Source: Blattamonas nauphoetae (lineage: Eukaryota; Preaxostyla; Oxymonadida). Taken from it: a DNA stretch of 29,436 nucleotides. Location: contig JARBJD010000605.1 in assembly GCA_033064195.1 (NCBI GenBank), positions 1-29,436 on the forward strand, in the 5' to 3' direction. Numbering within the stretch: the stretch's first letter is position 1; every line of letters begins with the position of its first letter. Positions 11,201 to 20,364 of the stretch are shown in pieces. The translations under genes and the position numbers were made by a program. Below the pieces are notes generated by a model. The model did no database searches. It was not told the origin of the DNA and saw only the letters and a program-made list of their open reading frames with translations.

Positions 11201-11587
11201 TCCGACTCTTTACATAGATGTCGGATTGGATTCATAAATGGTGAAGACAACTGGTTGAGTGACGGATTTGTTGTCAATCTGATGGTTTTGCGAGAAGTGG
11301 TGAGAAATGTTTTGATCGGGAATCGTTTCGCACAATAGTCTTGCTGAGCACTTGGATTGTGCATGCAATAAATCTAAGTCACAAGCATATGTATTTGGGA
11401 GTTGATGAAATATCAATAATGAGTGGTGAGAGATCAGAAGAAAAGAAGACCAGACTGTGGTTTTTCTGGTGAAATGGGTGATTCCTTTCTCTTGAAAGAT
11501 AGTACGATCAAGTTCGGGAATCGATGAGATCTCAATTTCATCGTCGCTCCTCTTCAGACTAGGAAACATTTTGATCTGGAACAACAT
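8284..11587 (-). CDS. PDK1-like pseudokinase with C-terminal PH-like domain
   Basis: Three introns restore one kinase fold: 11374-11455 (82 bases), 10981-11035 (55) and 10691-10746 (56). The spliced exons total 3111 bases, coding for 1036 residues. The N-lobe has YCAKRF with the VAIK lysine near residue 60. The next landmarks are a PDK1-like EVLAFLECLHNN helix, MIHTSLEPSHIL in place of IHRDLKPENIL (near 159-169), VRVTSLR in place of IQITDFG (near 176-182), SYTAPECL as the APE motif, and VDSWGFGALLFYMLVGEAPF with HPFFSDVDW at the end of the C-lobe. The catalytic-loop Asp and metal-binding Asp are both gone, and the alpha-C Glu appears absent, so it should be inactive. A disordered Ser/Pro-rich middle of about 500 residues follows. 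Near residues 900-1010, VLTARCEIIFVDPNEW and WAKTIRSTV resemble the PDK1 PH domain. The Met at 11569 is an alternative start. It ends with TAG. Confidence 0.8.
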
Positions 11588-11684
11588 TTATCTCTTCCGG
11601 AACAGGAATTCGACAAAACTGTGAAATGAAGACAAACAAGACATCACCAAACATACTTAGTCCAAAAATCACCAATAAACCATC
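11588..11684. other. Short spacer between minus-strand genes
   Basis: Only 97 bases separate the TAG of the beta-helix gene on the right from the start of the PDK1-like gene. They must hold both a 3' end and a promoter. No motif stands out. Confidence 0.4.
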
Positions 11685-13934
11685 CTATTCTAGTTCAGCG
11701 ATCAATTTCAGACTCATCTCTCGCGTCGGCTCATTCGGAGAGGCACACAAGATGGTCAGAATCCTCCGATGATAATCCATCTGGTGGAGTTCATTCAAAG
11801 CAGACGATTCCTCATCATTCTGCTGTCCTGTCCTGTTCGATAGCTTCCCAACTTTCTTCTTCAACAACGGTGTCCCCTCAACAGGATCCATTTGTCCAAC
11901 AGCAAGTTCCTTGACAATCATCGAGTCAGGCTTCCTTTTCATTTGTTTTTGATGAAATTTCTCGAATTTCTTGACGAGACCGTTGAGATCGTAAATGCTC
12001 GTTCGTTGTCCTCGAAACAGCACGTTCGAAGCTTCTTCATCCGTTTTAATCCCATTTCGAGCATATCTTCCATTTCTGAGGTCAGTTTTCCTTTGCGCGG
12101 CTATCGTACATAATAAGATCGGCCATCCAAAAATGAGGACAAGAACCTGATGGACTCTGGGGCAGCATCTTTGCCATTGAACGCTGAATGCAAAGAGAAC
12201 CACGTAAACGAAGATGAGAAACATAAATGATCCCCAAAGAGGCCAAAATAAGATGTTGAACCAATCGGTAGTTTTGACGAGGTAATCTGGACGGTATGGG
12301 ATGAATGTGCATCCCAGTGGTGTATCCAGACCCATCCAGAAATCGTCAGAGGCGCCTGTCACCCCTTCAACATAAATACTTTGATTAGATGATCGAGCTA
12401 CGGAACAAGACAACGCTTCTTTCGTAATGATGGTTTCCCAGCCTTTCTGACAATATATATCATGTCCTCTTCCAGACTTAGTGCTTGCATTAAATCTGCA
12501 CGTATTAATTTCGACACTTACCCCAGTCGGGTCTTTCAGTTCTCCAAAAGCGATGCTGCCGCCGTTCATCGGCTGTTTCGATGATATCCTCGCAAAGTTG
12601 TCAACAAACCATGATTCCTGCATCCGAATTGTGGTGTGGGGTTTGACTCCCTCAAAGGCCACGCCTCCGCCGATAGAGGTCGAGTATTGCCAGAAGACTG
12701 TTGTGTTGGTCATTTGGAAATGATATGGTTGTGGAGTCTGTATATATATGCCTCCAGCATTCACAGTCGAAGGACCATCTGCAAGACACTCATCAAAGAT
12801 GGAGGATGTCACTAATATTCCGTTTGTGTTTCCTTCTATCGCGATTGATGCACCAGAGCCCCTGGAATATAACCAATAGAAATAGGCACGTCTGGAAAGG
12901 GTTACAACCCATGAATGAAGAATAATGACTCCGGCTCCTGACGATTGAGAGGAAAAATTGTGGATCGTGGTTGCTTCAATTTTGATCGAGCCTGTCGGAC
13001 TATCAAAATACACGCCACGATTGTCCCCGATTGGCCTTGCAAAGTTGTCTGTTGAGTATGCCTTGCACGATTTTAAGACGAGACTTGGCCCAGAGATGGT
13101 GACACATGCGGGATCTTGCATTACGTTTCGTGTGTTGATGAAAACTCCTTTTTCATATGTCACTGTTGAGGAAGAATCATCATTTCTTGTCGTAAGCATC
13201 GATGGGGAGTCCAGAAAGGTGCTGTTGAGGCAGGTGAACGAATCGGCCCAGTTTTGGTCAGCAAATACAATTCCTGACGTGGCTCCGCGACACTCGCTGA
13301 TTGAGCTTTCAGAGATCATCCAATCGTGAGAGGGATGGATGGGTAGCTGGAGGGACGCTGATGACGAGGGGAGTGTCAGATTCGAGGCGACGATTTCCTT
13401 CGCTGAGAACAGAAGTGTTGAGGACGACGATAGAAGTGGTTCTGATCCAAAAAGAACGAAATTTGAGAAGACACAATCCGAAAGTGAGACTGAACAGGAA
13501 TTGTCCGAGCATTGAACAAGAGTGGAAGGCGTGAACACGTTTCGATGATTCTGGAGCCTCAGCTTGCGAATGCGAACTGTACCCTCTGAAATCACGAAAG
13601 GAGACAAGATACCAAACAGTCCATCAAGGCATAGGTTGGTTACGATTACCCGTGAATGGTTTTGTGCTTCCACAATCGATGGAAACGTTTCTTCTGTGTG
13701 AAGATTCGAATCCAAAAGATCAAAAGTGGAATTCGTCACAGAGAAGAGTGGAAGATTGGAATTCTGGACGATTAGGGGCGTGTTCATTCCGTTGAACTGG
13801 AATGTGTCGTCAAAAACAGAGTTGGGAGTGATGAAGTTTGATTGGACTGGATGACGGTTGAACCCTGTCGAAGAGGGCATCATTGAAGATGACAGTGTGA
13901 AGGATAGAGATAAAAACAAGAATGAGTGTATCAT
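11685..13934 (-). CDS. Beta-helix membrane protein without kinase tail
   Basis: The frame is open to 14015, but the Met at 13934 begins a proper signal peptide (MIHSFLFLSLSFTLSSS), giving 749 residues. The ectodomain has beta-helix rungs with short strands and turns, such as VSLSDCVFSNFVLFG, ITSSIFDECLADG-like repeats, GGIYIQ and GGGVAFEG. Near the C-terminus are two hydrophobic stretches: a strong one (FLIFVYVVLFAFSVQW) and a weaker one (VLVLIFGWPILLCTIAA). The protein may therefore cross the membrane once or twice, which leaves the side of the basic, charged tail (FEKFHQKQMKRKPDS and on) unsettled. It ends in TAG. It is shorter than the giant relative at 20365-29023 and lacks Ig-like repeats and a kinase tail. 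The role is likely surface or secretory, but no ligand can be inferred. Confidence 0.8.
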   Translation of the reverse strand: MIHSFLFLSLSFTLSSSMMPSSTGFNRHPVQSNFITPNSVFDDTFQFNGMNTPLIVQNSNLPLFSVTNSTFDLLDSNLHTEETFPSIVEAQNHSRVIVTNLCLDGLFGILSPFVISEGTVRIRKLRLQNHRNVFTPSTLVQCSDNSCSVSLSDCVFSNFVLFGSEPLLSSSSTLLFSAKEIVASNLTLPSSSASLQLPIHPSHDWMISESSISECRGATSGIVFADQNWADSFTCLNSTFLDSPSMLTTRNDDSSSTVTYEKGVFINTRNVMQDPACVTISGPSLVLKSCKAYSTDNFARPIGDNRGVYFDSPTGSIKIEATTIHNFSSQSSGAGVIILHSWVVTLSRRAYFYWLYSRGSGASIAIEGNTNGILVTSSIFDECLADGPSTVNAGGIYIQTPQPYHFQMTNTTVFWQYSTSIGGGVAFEGVKPHTTIRMQESWFVDNFARISSKQPMNGGSIAFGELKDPTGVSVEINTCRFNASTKSGRGHDIYCQKGWETIITKEALSCSVARSSNQSIYVEGVTGASDDFWMGLDTPLGCTFIPYRPDYLVKTTDWFNILFWPLWGSFMFLIFVYVVLFAFSVQWQRCCPRVHQVLVLIFGWPILLCTIAAQRKTDLRNGRYARNGIKTDEEASNVLFRGQRTSIYDLNGLVKKFEKFHQKQMKRKPDSMIVKELAVGQMDPVEGTPLLKKKVGKLSNRTGQQNDEESSALNELHQMDYHRRILTILCASPNEPTREMSLKLIAELE

Positions 13935-14011
13935 TGACTTACAGGAGTAGAGAACAGAAAAGAAAGAGAATGACCCATTTTTCAGATTGTTTGCGAGACG
14001 AACGAGAAGAA

Positions 14012-14420
14012 TCAAATAGTATCAGAAAGATGAGATGGGCTTTCACGTGGATGATACTGAAGATTGGTAAAATGAACTTCTTTGTGCTTAAATTGGATGG
14101 AGAGGTACCCTCCAAGAGAAAATGTTGGAAGGTCCTGCAAAGAGCGTTGTTGGACAGTAATAGACTCGAAACGATCATCCTTCACATGAATACAAACCAA
14201 TGACACCGATTCGTCTCCAAAGTCCGAACAGTCAATTCTGAGCCTGGCGAGGATTCGAGGAGGACAGAGATAGAAGACACGGCTTCTGGAAGTCATTTGA
14301 AGGCAGAACGAGAGTGTATAATCGCTTCTGAGTCTGCGAGAATGGAGAACCGCTCCGTCAACATTTGAAACCCAACAATGAGGAGTGTTCATTCTCATAT
14401 TTTCTGACGATGAGAGAGAG
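14012..14420 (-). other. Unassigned beta-rich C-terminal region of the USP fusion protein
   Basis: The last 130 or so residues, after the charged tail, return to mixed composition with alternating hydrophobic strands (YTLSFCLQMTS, RVFYLCPPRILARLRI, VSLVCIHVKDDRFESITV, FSLGGYLSIQFKHKEVHF). This looks like a folded beta-sandwich, but I do not recognise the family. It could be a substrate-binding or localisation module. Confidence 0.4.
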
Positions 14421-17400
14421 AAGATTTCCCGAATCGGAATGGTGTTTGGATGTGAGAGTGCTGAAGAATTGGCCATACGCTCTTGGTGTCTTCCTCTCCC
14501 TTCGCTGTCTATCCCTCTCTGACCGTCTTCATCCCTCCTTCTTCCTCTCGAAGAAGACTGATCGTCTTGGGCTGTGTCCCTTTTCCGATGTGTCCTTTCT
14601 GCACTTTCCCATCCTGAACGAGGTTTTTCTCGTTCTGATCGATAATTCTCATGCCCTCGATCGTTCGCTGAGGATGCTCGTTTTGGCGGTTCTGTAGGAT
14701 ATCTTCTTTCGGAATGATGTCTCCTTTCTCCACGATGTCCTGTCTCTTCTCTTGGTTTCCTCATTTCTTGATCCTTTTCTCGCTTTCGTTTGTCGGAGTC
14801 CCTTTTCTCATCTTTGTGCAGTTTCCTCCATTCTAGCTCCCTCCAAGCTTCTGCTTCTCTTCGCTCCCATTCTTCATTTCCTTCGAAATACTCTTTTTCC
14901 CTTTGTTTTTTCTCTTCTTTCTTCTTCTTTCTCTTGTCTTCTTCACTCTTTCTTTCTTCTTCCTCTCCTTTTCTTTGTTGTCTCTCTTTTTCCATCCTCT
15001 TTTCTTCTTCTCTTATGTGTCTCTCTTGTTCATCTTCTTTCCTCTGTTGTCTCTCTGCTTCTTTTCTTTGTCTCTCCTCTTCCTTCTTTCTTTCTTTTGC
15101 TTTCCGTTTCGTTTCTTCTTCCTCCTTCCGCTTCTGTTCTTCCCTTCGTCGTTCGTCTTCTTTCTTTTTTCGGTCCTTCTCTCTTTTCTCATCCTCTGCG
15201 ATTTGTCTCAACATGGTCGTGTTTAGTATCATTTTGTCTTTCTTGAGGGATTCTTTCTGCTTTGCAAGTCCAGCATACGTTCGTGCTGTTGCACTTGTGA
15301 GATTCTTGCTTAGAAAATTCGATTCTGATTGTTTGGTCTTGCCCGAGTTTCGAAATGTTTCTGAACTAGTTTTTGGAGTGGAGCTCATTGAGTTCGAATT
15401 GGAAACCTGAGGACGTGACGATGTGCTTTGTGAGAAGAGTCGTTCTTCTTGAAGCTCGGATGAATCTTCCTGTGAAGCATTCGGGGCGTCTTTTCTTGTG
15501 ACAGTGAGTCCATCTTCAGTGGTTGACTTGCTGAGTGGGGTCTTCTGTTCGAACATCAGAATCATCGCTGTTGTGCTTCGTTCTCTTCCGTCCTTGGTTG
15601 TTCCTTCACTCGTCATCATCTCTTCCTCCGACACAAATGTCAGTGTTTCATCGTCGCATCTCACCCATCTCTTCTCCTCCTCTCCCACTCGAACGAAGCT
15701 GATGTAGTGTCCCCCACTCATCGTTCCTGAGTGAACCACAACTCCTTTCAACGAATAAACGAACTGCTGCGAATAATACGGTCCTGCCCTCTTCTCCGCG
15801 AGATGCCTTTCTTGTTCGTCTTTCTCGTCGAAGCGCCCCATGTTGCAGGTTGTGCTCACTTTCGTCGATTTTCGTCTTTCTTCTGTCGTTTGGAGCAATT
15901 CCATCATTTTTCTGTTCTTTTCTGACTTCTGACCTTTATTTTTGGTTCCCATTTCATTGTTCCGTTTTTGAGCCTGAAGGTTCTTTTGGTGGAGAAGAAC
16001 TGTGTCGTGGAGAGAGATTGGAGAGATGAGAGAGGTGAGATCGATTTCGGTTGGGAATGTGAATCGTGCGTTGTTCTTTTTGAGGAATCCATTCTCAGTC
16101 TTCCAGCGAAGCAGATCGACAAGAACGACAGGAGGAAGGGAGAATATCTGGTTCTGAGATGAGGAGATGAAAGAGGGAGAGATTCAGATCAGAATGAAGA
16201 AGAGACGACGAGATCAGCGAAGGAGGGCAGAATGACAAAACAAGAAATGTTGAACAAACTCGACTGAGACAGTCATTGTCTGCCAGTTTCTGTCCTTCTT
16301 CAGCCATCTTTTGGATCTCTTTCTCCAGAGACCCCGACTGTATGGGCATCCGAAGGGAGAACGCCTTCTCACGGAAGACTCCATGTTGCGGCTTCCCTGG
16401 ACGACCTGGATGAACAACGAGAGTGTGTCGAATAATCCCAATGCCAAAGACAGACGAGATGGCTGAACGGAAAGGTGTGTTATGAAGAGAAGAAAAGTGT
16501 GGAAGATGAAAGGGAACATGGAGAAGAGGGGAGAAGGAGAAGATTGAAGAAGGAGATAAGAGAGGAGTGAGTGTGATAGTTTGAGCTCTCAAACCTTCCA
16601 CGCCTCACGTGTCCGTGACAGAAGAAGAGACATGAAGTGCTGAACATCGTTCATGTGCTTGGCAGGGGAGTAGTCTGTTGTGAATGCATCTCCAAAAGGG
16701 ACGGGATCGACTGGACCGCAGTCTTGCGAGAGAGAAGTGAAGATGGTTGAAAGAGGCCCCAAGAACGGCATTTGTTGAGAGGCATCAGAAATGGTGAAGA
16801 GCTGAAGGAAGGGCACAGAACGAGTTGTGATGGAAGAAAACGATTAAAACAACAAAACAAGCACTGAACATTCTCTTCCTTTTTCCCTCTCCAGACCTCT
16901 CTCACCATCTCGTTCTGATGGAGCACCTGAAGCGACGAGTTGAGATTGCAATATCTCGACCTGTTCTGCATCCCAACCAAAGTCTTCGTCCTCCCTCCCT
17001 CCTCCCACCTTAAAGCTTCAAAACGCATTTTCGACTTGTCAAGTAGGACGGGACGAGGGACTTCTTGTTTGGGTGGAATCAAAGTTGGGAGTGGAACAAC
17101 CTGCGGGTGTGGGATTTGGTTCAGTGGTGTCTGTCCCTGGCTTTGTCCTCGTGGCAGAGGTGGTCGGCTGAGCGGTTTGGGATGTGATAGTCGTGATCCG
17201 ATGTTTTCTGGTTGAGACATTGGCGACTGTTTTTCTTGCGTGGGTTGTTCCTGTTCTGGACTCGATTCAAGTTGGATTTGGAGGGATTTTGGTTGACTTT
17301 GTTCCAACTTTTTTCGTTCATCCTCCAACTTTTTTTGGTGCTCCTCTTCCTTCTTTCTCTCTTCATCTTCTCTCTCTTTTCTCTGCCTCTCTTCTTCTTC

Positions 17401-19369
17401 TCTCTCTTGTCTCTTTCTCCTAACTTCCTCTTCTTCCGCTGCCTTCAAAACGCATTCCTGTTCCATCTGTCGGATCTGTTCGCCGTGAATCATCTTCCTG
17501 TGTCTATCCATCTCCACAGACGAAAAAACACATTTGCAATACTCGCATGTGAAGATAAGAGGTTCAGAGTCATTGTTCTTTGATTTTCGGTTAAAACGGT
17601 TGCTCCGGCCTGTTGAAGGACTCCGTATTGGCATCAGCTGAGGAGACACGGCGTCTGGTGAATTGAACTGAGCTGGTGAGTGATTAAGATTTTGGGCGAC
17701 ATGAACTGGTTGCTGTTGTGTCGTCGCGTTATGGATATTTGTGACGGATTTCGAGGGATTCGGATTGTGGGTGACTTGTACTTGACGTGGTCTGGAAATC
17801 ATGTCACGGAGATTTGTGGATCCATAAGCAGGTTCAGTCGGATCAATCATTCGATATTCATGTTGAGTGAGGAAGGCCGTCTCATTTGTGAGGACAGGGT
17901 CGTTTTCGGAGAAATAGGGATGCGAGAGGACATCTTCCTCGAGGGTGTCAAGTCGAGTCTCCTGATCTTGGTTCAACATGCTTTTCAGAAGATTTTCGAG
18001 ATGGTGGTTCTGATTGAAGAGTTGTTGGAGGATCGGGTGTGAGAAATCGAAAGGTGATGCATGAGCTCTTGAAAATAGTGAAAACGGGAAGAAAAAACTG
18101 TGTAAGTTGATACATATTTGTTTGTGGAAATGCTTTTCTGATGGGAAAAATATGAAAGGTGAGGAGACAAGTGGAGACTGTCCTGTTAGCATTTCGTAGA
18201 AGACGCACCCGCACGACCAGACATCGGCACGATGATCATACTGTCTGCCAAACACGACTTCAGGTGCCTAAAAAACGAGAGATGGTGAATATATGAGGAG
18301 AGGATGTGGGATATCAGAAATGTTGTGGAGTGTGGAATCAGAGCGGCAAAAGAAGCCAAAAACCGGTGAAAAGGGTCTCATACACTATAACTTGGGGTTC
18401 TGATCCAGAAAAAAATGTTGAAAATGTACGAAAATGACAGACCCGCAAAAAGTCTGTTGGAGGAGGAAATTTGGGGAATCCTTGTCTATCATCTTTTTCG
18501 CCATGGAAAAATCGGAAATGGCAAGGCGAATGCATCCTTGAGGCGGTGAGGAGATCAAAAACAGATTGTTTGGTTTGATGTCTTTGAGATTGGGAAGATT
18601 GATTGTGAGAGGCGAAAAAACCTGTGAATGAATTTCATGCGATGAAATTCGGATAGTCCCGAAACTATATGAGATGGAATGGCATAACGCAGAACATGGA
18701 GTGAATAATTTGGTGAATTACGAAGATAGAAACAGACGGAGCATGAAGACGAACTTTCTGGCAATGATCTCTGGAATCGGTTGTCTACAGGGATCTGGAA
18801 TCAACTTCAAAAGGGTCTGAGGACCGGGTATGAACAAAAAAGTGGAGTTAAAGGCGATTCTAATAGACAAACTTGACGATCAGCGTATTCAAGAAACAAC
18901 ACTCGGAATTCAGGGTTGCGAAGAGGTAGAAGTTGGTATGCAGTAATGAGAAAGGGATTGGGCTGATTTGACGAGGTACTACTGATGGGAGAACGAGTGA
19001 AAATGCGTAACCAAAAAAGAATGACTGAAAAAAATGCAGAAACAGACTTTTGCTGCGATTGAAGATTTGTGATCTCATATTCTGTCATCTGTTGTTGCTC
19101 TGGAGAGGTTAAAACTTTCGCAGCAAGAGAAATGCCAGAATTTGTGATCACAGAATAGAACCTGAGAGAATAGGCTGATATAAAATGTAGAAACCTTCCA
19201 GCGCGACCTTCATCTGGACAAATGAGTGAGAGTGCAAAGAAAAAAGTGATTTAGAGAAGTAGAAGACTGATGAAATTGATTGCCTGCAGAAAAGAATGAA
19301 GACAAGGAAAAATTCAACAATTAATCCATATGCTCCGAGACTGGAAAGGTACCTGTATTCGTCACCCAT
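14012..19369 (-). CDS. Protein kinase, C2H2 finger, coiled coil and ubiquitin-specific protease fusion
   Basis: A multi-exon gene. MGDEYRYLSSLGAYG at the start is a kinase glycine loop. LAAKVL holds the lysine, EYADRQTLLKLIPDP the hinge, FHRMKFIHR...DIKPNNLFL the catalytic loop, AISDFSMAKK has DFS instead of DFG, then APEVVFGRQYDHRADVWSCG follows. Introns I can support are 18982-19047, 18817-18872, 18268-18429, 18068-18178 and 16802-16896. The junctions in the glycine loop, in the catalytic loop and after AWK are unresolved. After the kinase come a C2H2 finger (FTCEYCKCVFSSVEMDRHR, about 17490-17555) and a Glu/Arg/Lys coiled coil. The USP domain has CNLNSSLQ with the Cys at 16948-16950, MNDVQHFMSLLL, LPPVVLVDLLRW, and SGGHYISF with the His at 15707-15709 followed by WVRCDDE. 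All three USP catalytic boxes look intact. A long Lys/Glu/Arg-rich tail and a beta-rich C-terminal region follow. It ends in TGA. Confidence 0.75.
14860..15220. repeat. Low-complexity strand-biased purine/pyrimidine tract
   Basis: The plus strand is almost all C and T, and the coding minus strand almost all A and G, encoding runs of Lys, Glu and Arg in the USP fusion tail. The bias creates long spurious Phe/Ser/Leu-rich frames on the plus strand, which are shadows. Confidence 0.7.
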
Positions 19370-20214
19370 GAATGAACGAAAAGTCGACTCTGCTTGAGGC
19401 TTAGAAATGAAAGGTTGGGTTGATCGGCTAACCTTGAGACTCCATTCCGTAAGTGATAATGTTATTCTTAACTCACGGTTTCAAAAAAATGATGGCAATT
19501 CACAAGACGATGGTTTTCCCAATCTGGCAAGAATGAAGACGTCAAAGAGACAGACTGGTTGATGTGATGAAGTGAAGAGATGAGAAATGGGTGATACGAA
19601 TGTACGAGAACAGAAGTTCAAAAGTGATGTTGAAATGAGTTTCAGAACTGGTCAAATGGAACAGACCGATTTCGACGAGCGATGAAGTGTGGGAGCAGTT
19701 TGATGTGACGAACAGAATCGAAACCAAGGAATCAACATTCCTCACGCGCTTGGTCAGCACGATCACTGTTGGAGAAGGAAGAGAGGAAGAAAGAAAGATC
19801 TGTCGAATGAAGAAGCCTCGAAGGTGACGTGAAAACTAGGACAGGCAAAAGCATGATAGCTTCAATCCTCATCAGACCGAAGAAGATAAGTGACATGAAA
19901 GGAAGAACAGTGAGAAGCAGGATGAAGAAGAAAGTGTGAAGGATGAATGTGGATAATGTTGTTTTCATCGATGACGTGCTATGGAATTGTGTTGTTCGAC
20001 ATGGAGTGTCGCAAGTGTGCGGCGCAATTCTGACTGTGTTGTGGTGTCGATGGTGAATGAGAGGTGATGTGGAGCGAGTGTGAGTCGCGAAGTGAACTCG
20101 CAGAACGACAGGAGAGGCCAATATGCTCTCAAATCCGGCCATTCTCACTCAAATCAAGACGTGTGATCAGAGCCAATCCAGATCTCCCAGTCTTGAGACC
20201 TCAGAGCAGGAGAA

Positions 20215-20303
20215 TGACGTGGACTCCAGACGTCAAATTAAGAGTCATGACGTGATGGCTGAAAGTCGGGAAGAGGCTCAGTGAAGAATGACGTGAGTGA
20301 CGT
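20215..20303. promoter_or_regulatory. Cluster of five TGACGT (CRE/bZIP-like) motifs
   Basis: TGACGT occurs at 20215-20220, 20248-20253, 20289-20294 and 20298-20303, and in reverse (GACGTCA) at 20229-20235, all within 89 bases. TGACGT is the core half of CRE/ATF-type bZIP sites. The cluster is about 850 bases upstream of the kinase-USP start and just past the 3' end of the giant gene. A regulatory role is inference. Confidence 0.3.
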
Positions 20304-20306
20304 GAA

Positions 20307-20331
20307 CACTGTGACCTAAATGATCACAGTG
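20307..20331. repeat. Perfect 8-base inverted repeat with 9-base loop
   Basis: CACTGTGA (20307-20314) is followed by nine bases and then TCACAGTG (20324-20331). It lies 34 bases beyond the stop of the giant minus-strand gene, so it would form a hairpin in the 3' UTR of that transcript. It could also be a dimeric protein-binding site. Confidence 0.45.
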
Positions 20332-20364
20332 CAGGTGGGGTGGAGAATTGTGCTGACATCACAA

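Larger units (their letters stand above)
19370..20364. other. 995-base spacer upstream of the kinase-USP gene
   Basis: It lies between the 3' end of the giant membrane protein gene and the start of the kinase-USP gene, so it should hold the promoter of the latter. A minus-strand frame at 19732-19968 would encode 78 residues with a very hydrophobic first half (MKTTLSTFILHTFFFILLL). It might be a small membrane protein, but nothing else supports it. The right end contains a TGACGT cluster and an inverted repeat, listed separately. Confidence 0.4.

Noticed and set aside
14752-15410. Long plus-strand frames rich in Phe, Ser and Leu
   Set aside because: They are antisense shadows of the Lys/Glu/Arg-rich tail of the USP fusion protein.
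19732-20148. 138-residue minus-strand frame as a gene
   Set aside because: The first 60 residues look non-coding. The hydrophobic remainder from 19968 is possible, but no homology, intron or signal supports it, so it is only mentioned in the spacer entry.
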